This document shows, one piece after another, positions 21,494-32,150 of a DNA stretch of 64,000 bases (position 1 is the first letter of the stretch; each line of letters opens with the position of its first letter). Location of the stretch: positions 5,710,775 through 5,774,774 of the forward strand of contig CM075104.1 in NCBI GenBank assembly GCA_037576195.1, written 5' to 3'. The position numbers were made by a program, and so were the translations under genes. Under the pieces are notes generated by a model. That model was not told the origin of the DNA. It saw nothing but the letters and a program-made list of their open reading frames with translations, and did no database searches. Source of the DNA: Phytoseiulus persimilis. Lineage: Eukaryota > Arthropoda > Arachnida > Mesostigmata > Phytoseiidae.

Positions 21494-22548
21494 TTATGAG
21501 TCGCATTGTGTGGCGTTCCATTCCGGCAGATTCATCGGTATTGCTGCGTACTTGAGTCCATTGAAGATGGCCAATGTAGGAATCTTTCCTTTCCTCAATG
21601 AGGCGTCACATGTGGAACACAGTTTCACGGGGTGATCCACATACCCTATAGTTTCTATCAATGGGGAATATCTCTGTCCCGCATCGCGAAGGTCATCACG
21701 GAACCAAAACCGATCACACACAGAGCAAGCGTGACCGTATTCTTGCTCAATGAACAGTTTGTGGAGTTTTGCTCTCGCCGTCTTTTTTTCTGATTCCAGG
21801 TCGTTCGACGTATCTATGATTTCCTCACAACAGTCGAACTCATTTCATTTGACTCATAGAATGATAAATCTGTGTACTCGTCGGTGGTATGCTGATCGTG
21901 AGTGACTAGATTTTCTAGACTTACAGTCGAGTTTGTGCATCCGTTACCCATTTGCCTTGAGTTTGACTCGTTTGTTCCTCGCTTCAGGGGATTCGGCGGC
22001 AATCATCTTCTCGGACCGGATCTCAACAGTTCGGTGAAAGTCATGCCTGTCCTCTCACGAAACTCTACATCACGGCCGCCTACCTGTGATCTATCCTCGA
22101 TACTCCCGAGATCATCCGATGTGTCCACGTAACCTGTGCCACCTGGAATTTTTTCTGTATGTCTTTTCAGTATCATATGGAAAAATTCCCGCTATAGGTA
22201 TTCCCTTTCTTCTGAAAATATTCTTGATGTACTCTGCCCTCTGATCCTACCTTTCTTCTTATCAAGAAATTGTATTTTACGCTCTGCGGACGTCTTCGCT
22301 GGTGCTTTTTTCCCGGGCCCTCTCTCCCCTCGTGTCTTTTCCTGATTGGTTCCATTTCGATCTTTCTCTCTGTTCTTTTCGAGAAACCGGAGTTTGCGTT
22401 CAGCACTCGTCATCGCACGTTTCTTCTTTCCCACTCCTCGTTTACCGCGTCTCGATTCCTGGACATTCCCCGAATCGCACTCTGAGTCGATAACTTCTAT
22501 TATCTTGGCTGACTCACACCCTGTATCCCCCACCGTAGGTTTCTCCAA
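21494..22548 (-). pseudogene. Helitron N-terminal region
   Basis: The piece at 22192-22548 has repeated TSAERK-x-R/Q-FL blocks, rich in Lys/Arg. The piece at 21494-21721 reads CSTCDASLRKGKIPTLAIFN and LKYAAIPMNLPE, the cysteine-bearing segment upstream of Rep in many Helitron proteins. On the minus strand it is followed by IRRPRLESGTYRIIGQIINV in another frame. Confidence 0.65.
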
Positions 22549-22550
22549 TA

Positions 22551-23357
22551 CCCTTCCTCAGCCCTTTTCGGTAGCTAAATTCGGGAGGCATTCGACTCCA
22601 TAGTTTTTTTTCTCGAAGTATAACCTCGAGAAAGCTCTTTCGACTATCCAAGAAAACTGATATAATTCAGATCTTCGTTGTCGGAAGAAACTTCTTGTGT
22701 CAAGTTGCAGATCTTAAGTCCCGGCCCGAATCAGATTTGAGCCGACTTCAGAGCGACATTTCCCGGTTGCGAAGAATTGTTGCGGCCGTTCGTCGAAAAC
22801 AGAAAATCCTGAAGGCGTTTTCGCTTGACATACAGCTACCTTATTCAGAACACGCGTGACGCTCCTAAGTAACCATCTAGGACAAGGGTTCGATTTGATC
22901 ATACTTCTCGAGGTCCATGGAGGTGAATCCAAAGCCTGATTTGCTCCGGCTTCCTATGGTTTTCACGGTAGGAACCTCGAAATATCTCCTCAAACTTCAG
23001 TGTCGCTACCGTCGAGTAGCTCAAAATCGCCCAGCGGGCACCATCTCCCCGTATCCCGTCGAAACTAATATCCTTGCACTGTTTTTCTTTAACGATTTTG
23101 GGGGAAAATTCCAATAGCAGCCTGAGACAGTAGGAAATTGGACCTCGGAAGGTTGTTCGCGTTCGGGACAAAGTGCTTTATACACAACCAAGACTCAGAT
23201 CTTCCTCTATCCAGCTGAGTGAAATGTAGATCCCGTCTCTACTGACATGATAGATATCAAAACGACCTCGATCTGTCTCGTCTCGAATTCATTCTTCCAA
23301 AAATGAATCGGAAAAGAAAGAGAGTCACATGTAATCAAGTGAGGTTCTGACTTTATT
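22551..23357. other. No gene; contains an isolated 45-bp satellite monomer
   Basis: No coding frame is convincing. At about 22880-22925 the sequence TTGATCATACTTCTCGAGGT and its flanks resemble one diverged monomer of the 45-bp satellite seen at 40-42 kb. Confidence 0.4.
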
Positions 23358-23770
23358 TGGAAATAGATCCTCCAGACTTGGGAAAGTATGGTCAGATTGG
23401 TCTCGGATCACCTCTCCAGGCCTGGGAAGTAATGGTCAGATTGGTCTCGGAATCACCCCTCCAGACTTGGCGGAGGATGGTCAGATTGGTCCTGAAATCA
23501 CGCCTCCAGACTTGGAAGAGTATGGTCAGATTGGTCCCGGAATCACCCCTGCAGACTTGGGGAAGATGGTCAGATTGGTCTCGGAATCACCCCTCCAGCT
23601 TTTGAAAAGGATGATCAAATTGGTCTCGGAATAACCTCTCCTGGTTTCGAAGAGTATGGTCAGATTGGTTTCGGAATCACCCCTCCAGAGTTGGAAAGTA
23701 ATGGCCAGATTGGTCCCAGAATCACCCCTCCAGAGTTGGAAAGTAATGGCCAGATTGGCCTATGTCCTTC
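23358..23770 (+). repeat. 45-bp minisatellite array, about 9-10 units
   Basis: Tandem units contain GGTCAGATTGGTCTCGGAAT followed by CACCCCTCCAGACTTGG. The consensus is the reverse complement of the unit in the 40.1-42.2 kb array, so the two arrays belong to one family in opposite orientations. Units vary by substitutions and small indels. Confidence 0.9.
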
Positions 23771-24600
23771 CCGGTGAGCCGCCCTACATTATGCAGTTTG
23801 TTTCAAGTCGATCCGATCAATACCGGAGGAGCCTATTGAGGATAAACAAACAAACAAACAGACCCTGGATTTTTATATACATAGATGAAAAGTAAATGAT
23901 TTTTAGGGGCCTCTCAAGCCAACCTCGAGAGGGGGAAAATTTGAATGGAAGTTTCACAGCTCTCACCAGAACACTGTGAATCTCCCATTCGCCGAGAACC
24001 CCCCTTGCCTTTATTGGACCCATCGTGGTCGAAGACCTTCCAACCAGGTACAATATAGCTCGATAGACCTCAAGCACGTCAAGTTCTTGCTCACAGGTTC
24101 CCTAGAAACCGACCCGTCAACAATCGACTTAGGGATTGAATTATGACTCAAGAGACTAGTCACTGCTGACCGAATTCGGGTATGTACCTGACGAACTCGT
24201 TTTCGATATGAGAATTTCATACGGAACTTCTTCTCCTGTACACTGGCGAACAAAGCCTGAAACGCAGCTTGGTCATCCGCTCGCAAGCGGGCCACTGTTC
24301 CAGCATCCGTACCTACGATATTTTCCGCCTCCTATAAGTATGATTCATAAAGACTGGTTTGCCATCGAAATGTTCCAAACCTTGATCCCTAGGTTGAATG
24401 AATCAAACATTTTCGTCTTACTGCGAATCAACTCACTCTATCTAAAACGGTACACCACATATCTTGTGTTTCATCATGAATCAAAACCTTCAGAAGAAAC
24501 CGCGATCTATAACTGTCGTGGGTCTTTTTAAACTTGACGCAGTTCCATTGAAGCAGAACCGATGTTCATGTTCGAAATTCGAATATCATTGTGAAACACG
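23771..24600. other. No gene recognised; short AAAC microsatellite
   Basis: A short (AAAC)n tract lies near 23846. Otherwise I see nothing I can name. Confidence 0.4.
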
Positions 24601-24606
24601 TAGTTG

Positions 24607-24930
24607 CTAGATATGATATTCTGAGTCAATAATGTCAAAAATGAAGTCGACTTCTCTACAGCAAGCGAATTCCCTCGACGCGCTTCTGACGTGACCGCAC
24701 ATCTGGCTAACCACCATTTTCGTAGTTGCCGTCCTCTTTCTGTTTTGAGGACCTGCTTCAGTTACGATGACATCAATCCGAATGAGGGTCTTAGTACCCT
24801 CATACTCTGACGTCTTGCATTTCTCGACGGATAAGATAGTCCCCGCGACAGGTTGCAGTTTTTCCGCGTTCTCATTCCAAACCACCAATCCGATGGGACA
24901 TCCAGTCTTTCCAAAACAACTATCACTTCA
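24607..24930 (-). pseudogene. Possible RPA-like OB-fold relic
   Basis: The minus-strand frame reads GLVVWNENAEKLQ, then GTILSVEKCKTSEYEGTKTL. This resembles the RPA70 OB-fold B pattern (V-x-L-W-x-E-x-A-E-K, then V-x-x-x-K-x-x-V-S-D-F-x-G-x-x-L). It is open for 93 codons from an ATG at 24888, and the similarity extends a little upstream (CPIGL). Some Helitrons carry RPA-like domains, and the Helentron relic lies 2 kb away on the same strand, but continuity is not shown. It could also be an unrelated host exon. Confidence 0.3.
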
Positions 24931-25439
24931 TTGTCATTGAATCATGACAAGACACCGAGCTTTAACACCCGAGATTCAACTTCAGTTCAAATTTCCCTCG
25001 CTTCCACAAAAACCTCAAAGGCCTCCCGCTGCGATTTTTTCGTTCCGATTTTTTCGTTCCACTCCCAGGTTACACCCTAGTGAACACGCTCGAAGGATAG
25101 CGCATTTCTGCGCTAAAAAGCTATTGCGCATCCCGATGGGCTGTGGAAGAAGTGCATGGTCTCACCAAGCACTAGAACCGAATCTCGGATCTTCGAGTCG
25201 ATAATAACCTGCTTCTCCGGATGGGAAAGCTTCACAGATCCGTCCAGACCGTGCTCATTGAGGTTCTGGAGCGCATGCCAACTGCGAAACGCCCCGAATA
25301 TGCTGGCTCAGGAAGTTTTCTCTTTCATTCACAGAGTCGGAGGTATCCCTCGGGACCCAAGGGATGGGACCTAAGTCCTTTGCCCGGAGAGTGTGGTGTC
25401 GCCACTGACTGAGACCTCCTGTGTCCGCCCATCTATCAC

Positions 25440-25597
25440 TGTTGGGACCTGAGGCTAGCCCGGTCCCGCTTCGTTGTAAAACATGCAAATAAAAGTGAGC
25501 GGCCATATTGGCCACGATTCATTCTGCACTAGATTCCGGCCTCGTGTGTGTCCGCTCCTTTAGTCTCTCTTCTAGAGCTTGTCTAGAGAACCCAACA
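25440..25597 (+). repeat. Gypsy 5' LTR (158 bp)
   Basis: Starts TGTTGGGACC and ends AGAACCCAACA. Differs from the 3' LTR at three sites (A/G and A/T near CATGC[A/G]AATAA, T/C near GCTCC[T/C]TTAG). Confidence 0.95.
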
Positions 25598-25636
25598 TTG
25601 GCGCAGCCGGCAAGTCGTCAAATCGAGTATCAGAAG

Positions 25637-27060
25637 ATGAAAGGGAAGCTTCACGATGAGTCGACCAGGGACGAGTACGAGGCACTGCTAAGTTCTCGAG
25701 TGCAGGTCCGGCGTGCTGCGACAACGCGTTGCAAAGCCGTCAACGACCTATTCGAATGTACCACAGAGGTTAGTCCCGTTACAGTCTTCGCGGAGAAAGC
25801 CACTTTGACCGAGCTCAGAGGAAGATTGATGGACCTCGACGCAAATTTGGAAAGGCGATCGGCGGCGCCCACGACGGAAGAGGAGAGGAATGACCGGGAT
25901 ACGTTCTCAGATCGGTGTTTAGAATACGAGTTGACGATCAACACGGCGTTGGGCAAGCTCGAGTTCTTGTCTATAAGGCCTGTCGCTCTCGGGAAAGAGG
26001 TCAACGTGGCCTCCGACTCCAAAACGTTCCAACCTTTGACGGTCCAGGATCGAGCCGTGGTTCTCACAAACGTTCTCAAATTGGTAGGACCGTTCTCTTA
26101 TGACTCGTCCAAGACGTTCAAGCTGTGGATGAAGCGCAATGACCAAGTGCTCCAGTCGTATTGCACCTGTGACGAGGAACGCGCCCAAATCGTTCTTCGG
26201 GCCTTGGGTCATGCGGAGTACCGTCAGCTCGTTGCTCGAATCTCCCCGCGCTCGCCAGAGGATGTGCCATTCGAGGAATTGAAGATCTTACTTCAAGAAA
26301 TGTTCGGTCATCGTCAGAGTTTGTTCCGGCGTCGCCATGACACGTTGCTAGTAGATCGGCTGGCGCCGGGTATACGGTGCCGGGAGCTGATTGACAATGC
26401 GAATCTCAAAGGGGATGAGTTTGAGTTCGACACCTTGTCACTGACGCAGTTCAAAGTCTTCATCCTTCTACTGTCAATTCCTGATGCATCATACCAGCAG
26501 CTACGGGCCGTGATCATACGGACCTTGGATGACAAGCCCGAGATAACCATCGACGGTTTACGGTCGGTACTGGAGCGCTACGAAACTCGAACAAGCGATT
26601 CGAAAATCAACGATAACACGGCCGCGCTTGCAAGGGAAGTGGGGATAGCTAAAATGTCTACTCATCCGAAGCGTTCTGTGCCCGAGATGCAAACACGCCG
26701 ACCGCTGGTTCGACAGGCGACTCAGAAGACAAAGGTTGGGCCCTGCTGGGGCTGTGGCGAAGGACATCTGCGGAGAGATTTCCCGCACAAAGAAACGGAG
26801 TGCTTAGAATGCCACAGAAGGGGTCACCTAGCCAAGGTTTGCCGCTCGAAGAAGGTTCGGGCGAATTCGGTGCAGATTTCATCGGTGCTGCCTCGTCACG
26901 AAATCGCCGAAGGTCGGAAATTCGTCGGAATACGAGTCGATGGCTGTCTGATTCCCTTCCGAGCTGATTGTGGAGCTGACGTCTCGACAGTCACGTTGGC
27001 AGCCTGGAAGCGTTTGGGGTCCCCGTCTTTGCAGCCGCTTGTAGATCGAAGCAGATGGGA
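25637..27060 (+). pseudogene. Gypsy gag-protease, frame broken inside protease
   Basis: The frame opens at 25508 in the LTR, but the ATG at 25637, downstream of the PBS, is the likely gag start. The gag core (TFKLWMKRNDQVLQ, RAQIVLRALGHAEYRQL, FEELKILLQEMFG) precedes two zinc knuckles at about 26750-26850. The first is CWGCGEGHLRRDF, with Phe where the last Cys belongs; the second, CLECHRRGHLAKVC, is canonical. The protease motif reads FRADCGADVSTV, with Cys replacing the Thr/Ser of DTG. Reading shifts frame at about 27045-27066 (ORF nominally runs to 27343). Confidence 0.85.
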
Positions 27061-27065
27061 AGGAG

Positions 27066-28630
27066 TTGGTCGCAAACGGCTACTTCAAGGCAGATTTTCA
27101 GTACGGGGGTCGTCGGTGCGAGGAACCTATCCTAGTTCTGCCGTCCGGGTCCAGCAACCTACTCTGTGGCCGTGTTCTCGAGAGATTGGGAATACTCGTT
27201 TGGACGACGCAACAGCCGGGACCAGAAATCGCCGCGGTCTCAACGCCGCGGTACGCAACGTCTCTCCAGGCTCGTTTCCCGTCGTTGTTCGAGAAAGGGC
27301 TCGGCTGTTGTTCGAAGCTGGGCGCCAAGTTGTACCTTCATGAAGGAGCCGTACCGGTGCATCTCCCGCCGCGACCCATCGCCGTCGCTTTCAAGGAGGA
27401 AGTCGACCAGGAGCTGGACCGGCTACTCGGGAAAGGTACCTTACGCTCAGTGGAGCAGTCCAACTGGGCCACCCCTATCGTGGTGATCAAGAAACCTAAC
27501 GGAAGTCTTCGAGTCTGCGCAGATTACTCAACGGGCCTAAATTCGGCGTTGAAAGACTTGAATGAACCACCCTCTGCCTAATATGGAAGAGATCATGGCG
27601 AAGTTTCCGGGCAACAAGCTATTCTCGCAACTCGATCTGGCGGATGCATATTTGCAGCTGAAATTGGACCAAGAAAGCCAGCAGTAAACCACGATCGCAA
27701 CTCACCGGGGGCTGTTCCAGTATCAGCGGCTGGTATTCGGCCTGAAAACGGCGCCGGCGATTTTCCAGAAGGCGATAGAACAAGCGCTGGTCGGTCTGGA
27801 AGGTACTCTGGTGTACCTTGACAACATTATGATCATGGGACAAGACCCCGAAACGCATGATCAGCGTCTCAACGCAGTACTACAAAGGCTTGAGGAGTGG
27901 AGGTTCCGCTTGCGTTTAGAAAAGTGCAGTTTCGCGCAACCGACGGTGAAATACCTCGGACTCATCGTATCCGAGAAGGGGATCGAGGCCGACCCGAAGC
28001 GAGTGGCGGTTATCCAAACACCGTCCTCACCGACGTCTAAAAGAGAGGTTCGTTCCCTCCTCGGCCTCATTAACTACTACGGGAAATTTGTAGACCATCT
28101 CCACACCTACAAAGACCCACTCGAGAGACTACTGGCTAAGGAAGAGCAGTACGTTTGAACGGAAGAGCACGAGCAGTGTCTCACAAAGATCAAGGGTCTC
28201 CTGAACGGTCCCTCGCTGCTAGCACACTACGACCCAAGGCAAACGCTGATCATAGCGGCAGATGCTAGCCCCTCTGGTATCGGTGGTGTGCTCTTAAAGC
28301 GCTACCCGGACGGGAATGAGGAAGCCGTGTACCACATGTCAAAGTCGCTCACCAAAACTCATCAGAACTACAGCCAGGTCGAGAAAGAAGCGCTGGCCTT
28401 GGTAACGGCGGTCGAACGGTTCAAGCGGTTTGTGTGGGGTCGGCACTTCATCCTACAGACCAGCCACCAGCCACTCGTGGTGCTCTTCAACCCGGCTAGC
28501 ATGAAGGGTTTGTCCGACCGTACCGCGGCCAGGTTGCAGCGATGGGCACTTCGGCTCATAGGGTTCGACTTCGACATCGAGTACGTGCAGACGGGTGACT
28601 TGGTCACGCGGATGCCTTGTCGCGGTTAAT
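27066..28630 (+). pseudogene. Gypsy reverse transcriptase/RNase H, disabled
   Basis: The first frame (27066-27581) ends the protease and starts RT (IVVIKKPNGSLRVCADYSTG). It shifts at about 27570 into FSQLDLADAYLQLKLDQESQ, then meets a stop at 27685-27687. RT continues with FGLKTAPAIFQKAIEQ and the catalytic box YLDNIMI at 27814-27834, where the second Asp of YxDD is Asn. The connection segment (VRSLLGLINYYGKF) leads to a stop at 28156-28158, then RNase H (LIIAADASPSGIGGVLL, SQVEKEALALV). The frame changes again near 28600 to join integrase. The polymerase cannot work as read. Confidence 0.9.
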
Positions 28631-29951
28631 TCAAGAAGCACGAGCCGACGCTGCTGATCCGGATTTGGAGCAAGTGGTAGCCCCCATCGACGCTACAGGT
28701 GTGGAACATCTCCAAGCAATCGTGTGCAATGCGCTAGAGTCGCAACGTTGTCGAGACCGTACGGCCCGGGAGACGGCAAAGGATCCGGTTCTGTCCAAGG
28801 TGTTTGAGAAAGTGACGGAGAGCTGGTCTCCGGACGACAAGAAAGATGCGGTCCTTAATCCATTTGCGCTTATCGCAGATTCGTTGTGCTGTTCTGAGGG
28901 AGTCCTGCTCCATGGCAACCGGGTCGTGATGCCCACGACTCTCAAGCTGCACGTGATGGAAAAACTGCATCTGGCACACCCCGGCGTTCGCCGCATGAAG
29001 GCGCTGGCTCGGCTTCATTTCTTCTGGCCCGTCATGACCAAAGACATAGAAAACTTCGTGAAGGCTTGCTCCCGCTGCCTCGAAACGTCTTCGGCTCCGG
29101 TCAAGGTACCCTTGACGCCTTGGCCGAACTTCGGAAAGCCGTGGTCGAGAGTGCATGTGGACTTCGGGGAGCCCCGGAAAGGCAAGGTATTCATCGTGGT
29201 CGTGGACAGCTTCTCGAAATTCATCGACGGCCAGTGGCTGTCGTCAACGACGGCCGAAGCAGTCACTCGGTACTTGCGGCGACTATTCCGGATCTTGGGC
29301 CCGCCTGACACACTCGTCAGCGATAATGGTCCCCCGTTCAAGTCGATGGAATTCGCCGCATTTTGCGAGGAGTTCTCCCTCACACACCTCCGTTGTGCTC
29401 CAGCAATGCCTATGAGCAACGGACAAGCCGAGAAGTTGATTCGCTACGTCAAGGATGCGATCGACGACAAGACCACGTCGCTAGATCGCATCGTGTCGGC
29501 GTACAGCTACACGCCCGCGTCTGCGCTTGGAAACAAGTCTCCGAATGAAGTGTTCTTTGGGCGCACACTGCGGACGCCTCTCGAAACCTTCAAGCCGGCG
29601 ACGGCCGTTGCGGCGAACTCGACACGGTATCAGCGAGGCTACAAACAACAGTTCGATCGACGGAACGGTACCGCTAAGCGCTGTTTCGCGGAGGGGGAAA
29701 CGGTGTCAATCCAACTTTCGAACGGAAGCCGCGTCAGCGCCGTCGTAAAGCGTTTCATCGGCCGGGCTATGTTGGAGCTTGAAGTCGATGGGAAGAGAGC
29801 GGTGCGTCACCGTTCTCAAATCTGGAAGCGAATCGCCACCACGCCTCAGAATCCGACGGTGCGTTCTAGCCCGGACTCGGCGTCAGCCCCCCGGATACCG
29901 CGACCGCGGCACTGCAAGGCCGCCATTGACTACAAGAAACTCAATGGCTAA
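28617..29951 (+). CDS. Gypsy integrase, open reading frame
   Basis: The 444-codon open frame contains the HHCC zinc-binding domain (HLAHPGVRRMK, then CSRCLE). The catalytic core has Asp in WSRVHVDFGE, Asp in LVSDNGPPFKS and Glu in MSNGQAEKLIRYVKDA. The C-terminal region includes KRCFAEGETVSIQ and a short SH3-like stretch. All DDE residues are present and the frame has no stop. In the intact element it would be the C-terminal part of a gag-pol polyprotein, so the nominal ATG at 28617 is not a real start. The enzyme inserts element cDNA into the host genome. Confidence 0.85.
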   Translation: MSRLIQEARADAADPDLEQVVAPIDATGVEHLQAIVCNALESQRCRDRTARETAKDPVLSKVFEKVTESWSPDDKKDAVLNPFALIADSLCCSEGVLLHGNRVVMPTTLKLHVMEKLHLAHPGVRRMKALARLHFFWPVMTKDIENFVKACSRCLETSSAPVKVPLTPWPNFGKPWSRVHVDFGEPRKGKVFIVVVDSFSKFIDGQWLSSTTAEAVTRYLRRLFRILGPPDTLVSDNGPPFKSMEFAAFCEEFSLTHLRCAPAMPMSNGQAEKLIRYVKDAIDDKTTSLDRIVSAYSYTPASALGNKSPNEVFFGRTLRTPLETFKPATAVAANSTRYQRGYKQQFDRRNGTAKRCFAEGETVSIQLSNGSRVSAVVKRFIGRAMLELEVDGKRAVRHRSQIWKRIATTPQNPTVRSSPDSASAPRIPRPRHCKAAIDYKKLNG

Positions 29952-29963
29952 ACAGGGGAGGGA

Positions 29964-30121
29964 TGTTGGGACCTGAGGCTAGCCCGGTCCCGCTTCGTTG
30001 TAAAACATGCGAATAATAGTGAGCGGCCATATTGGCCACGATTCATTCTGCACTAGATTCCGGCCTCGTGTGTGTCCGCTCCCTTAGTCTCTCTTCTAGA
30101 GCTTGTCTAGAGAACCCAACA
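29964..30121 (+). repeat. Gypsy 3' LTR (158 bp)
   Basis: Near-identical partner of 25440-25597, preceded by a polypurine tract and followed directly by the ATCAC target duplication. Confidence 0.95.
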
Positions 30122-30129
30122 ATCACTGG

Positions 30130-31315
30130 GGACTCGAAGCAAAGCCTCGTAGATATACTCCCGAGTGATAGAGAGCCCCGATGTCTAGGCTCCGATAGCT
30201 GTAGGGAGGCGCAAGGTCCTGCCGCTGATCCGGTGAAGGGAGTCATTGTCACCGTGATCACCATTGAATTCTCTCTACAGATAAGACGGTGGTTCCTGCT
30301 TTTCCTTGGCCTGACAGAGGGGGAAGTTTCGTCGAAGTGAGCCATAGGTTGGTTGTTTGCATCGAGTGGACTGGCCGAATAGGGAGCAGCTTATTCCCCA
30401 AAAGTTTTCCATCAAATGATAGACTCTTCAACTTACGCAAGGAGAGGCCAGGGGGAAGCTCCAGTTCCAACTCATTTCTACAATATCGTGCTCGATTCTC
30501 GAAAATCGGGAGAGAAACTCCGTTCGCGATCCTGTACAATCCATAATCAACGCTCTGGGTCGGTCACTATCCGAGTCTCTGTAGATCCTGTTTCAGAATG
30601 CGTTGCTATTGCTCCGCGCTCGAAATGCACTTGTGCTGGTGTTTTTCATCCTGATTTTTCTGCGCTTTCACCGAAGAATCGGTGGGAGAGCAGTTGGATC
30701 GACGTACCGTGGAACTCCTCGATTCGAGATCGTCCGCAACGGCGTGCGACAGATAATGGAGTTCCTGCCGCATCAGTGTGAATGAAGCCGACCAAATTGT
30801 CCCACACCGTCCCGGAGACTTTCCACCCTGGTCAATCAGAGTTCCTCGCACAATGATTATTCGTGATCCCATTATTCCAACTGTACCTCATCGCGAAAAG
30901 ATTGATTTTCTCAGCTCCGGCCCGGACGGCGGTGAAGACTGTACTGGTTCGAGTACAGCGATGATCACAGGAGTTCACAGCACAACGACAAGTTTCCGGA
31001 TCACGTAGTTCCCCGCCTCGATTCACACCCTGCTTCATTCCATCTGTCGATCACGGATTCATCCCCCTACTTTCCTGACGTTCTTCCCACGCGGCGATTG
31101 ATTCCATCGAGCATCATTTCCAGTTTGGCTCGAGATCAGTATCGGTCGAAGGCTTAGTCTGGGTTTGACGGTCTTACTAGCCTTACTGTTAGGTCTTACT
31201 GTTAGCTCGGTCCGCGAACAAAGAGATCGGCTGAGTCCAGCGAAAGCTGTCTATGTGGTGGAAGCTCTCCGTTCACGCTGCCACTCAAAATCAGTGCTGG
31301 AAAGCAAGTGTGGTT
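30130..31315. repeat. Dispersed repeat, copy A (~1.2 kb, unclassified)
   Basis: Diverged but collinear with 43790-44380 plus 46500-47025. Shared blocks include GCTGATCCGGTGAAG, GATGATCACAGGAGTT, GTTTGGCTCGAGATC and GGCTGAGTCCA[G/A]CGAAAGCTGTCT. Short minus-strand peptides are shared (TN[LP]W[LF]TSTKL, FTGSAA) but no long frame survives. I cannot name the family. The gypsy element abuts its left edge. Confidence 0.7.
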
Positions 31316-31985
31316 GTTGATGCAAACGGTGCCGCCACTTTTGAGCGGAGGTCAAATTCTAGCGGAATCCCAATTTGAGCGACTGCCCGAATCGAGCGGA
31401 TAGCAGCGGCGTGCGGAACGGTGATCTGGTCCAAACTTCCGAAGTGAAAACGTCGTTTTCTGTGACTGTGGTGTACTCTGCTGGTACTTTGTAATTCATG
31501 TGACGAATTTTTAGGCTCCAGTTTTTCCTCAAACGTCGCTCGTGATGAATCGAAAACGCTTCAACTTTTTGTAATGGTCACCAATTAACGGGAGAAGCGC
31601 TCATTCAATTTCGGCATTCACTCGAGCCATTTAAGATGGAGTCCGAGACCAATATGTGCACCCCCTCGGAAAACTCGAAAATAAGCATGAATAACCGTTT
31701 TGCTCGATTGCCGGGAGGCGCAGTGGAATCAATCGTGCAGGAGACAAACTGATTAGAATGGGAAAAAATGAGATCTTGAGGCCATTAGAATTACGACGCT
31801 CAGCTGCCTGGACATAAGATCGCTCGTCAAACAACTGGTCGAACAGTGGGGAGCTTTTGGCCGCGTAACAGAGTTTCGGTCAGAAATTTCGCACTCTCCG
31901 CCCACATCAGAATGACCTTAAGTAGTGCTCAGTAGTGCCGCTGGACAACCCCTTCAAAGCGGCGCAGTCGACTTCTAGGTCGAAT
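31316..31985. other. No gene recognised
   Basis: I see nothing I can name in this stretch. A short repeat of GGTCTTACT/CTTACTGTTAG lies just to the left, near 31170-31205. Confidence 0.4.
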
Positions 31986-31989
31986 AGAA

Positions 31990-32150
31990 TGAGCATTCCC
32001 AGCGCCCATTCCGGTTTCATAGTTCCATGCATGCGGGCGGGTCGGATACCGGATGGTCCTCCCAGCTGAGATTCGCCCAAGGTGACGCAGAGTTACAATC
32101 TTACTATGTCAGGAACTCGAGGTTTCCAGCGGAATCCTGAACGCTTTGGA
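31990..32150 (+). repeat. Dispersed repeat shared with 52370-52530
   Basis: Shares AGTTCCATGCATGCG, GACGCAGA and CGAGGTTTCC in order with the segment at 52370-52530, with substitutions between. Unclassified. The 145-codon plus frame at 32082-32519 overlaps it but looks fortuitous. Confidence 0.55.

Larger units (their letters stand above)
16850..22550 (-). mobile_element. Decayed Helitron of the Helentron type (Rep, Pif1-like helicase, endonuclease)
   Basis: Successive minus-strand frames from 22548 down to 16860 follow the order of a RepHel protein: an N-terminal SAERK-repeat region, a CxxC-bearing DUF6570-like segment, Rep with an HUH motif, a Pif1-family helicase, and a C-terminal endonuclease/exonuclease/phosphatase-like segment. 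The endonuclease is characteristic of Helentrons. Many frameshifts and stops break it. The region looks more A+T-rich than its surroundings, which would fit a separate origin. I could not identify the termini, because Helitrons lack TIRs and TSDs. Confidence 0.8.
25440..30121 (+). mobile_element. Full-length Ty3/gypsy retrotransposon, recently inserted but mutated
   Basis: This 4682-bp element has 158-bp LTRs (TGTTGGG...CCCAACA) that differ at 3 positions. It is flanked by a perfect 5-bp target duplication ATCAC (25435-25439 and 30122-30126). A PBS-like TGGCGCAGCCGG follows the left LTR directly, and a purine tract (AGGGGAGGGA) precedes the right one. Order: gag, zinc knuckles, protease, reverse transcriptase, RNase H, integrase, on the plus strand. 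Frameshifts, two stops and active-site substitutions disable the first half of pol, while the integrase frame is intact. Confidence 0.95.

Noticed and set aside
30032-30340. 102-codon plus frame beginning with the same residues as the gypsy gag frame
   Set aside because: Its start lies in the 3' LTR and merely repeats the LTR portion of the 5' frame before running into flanking DNA.
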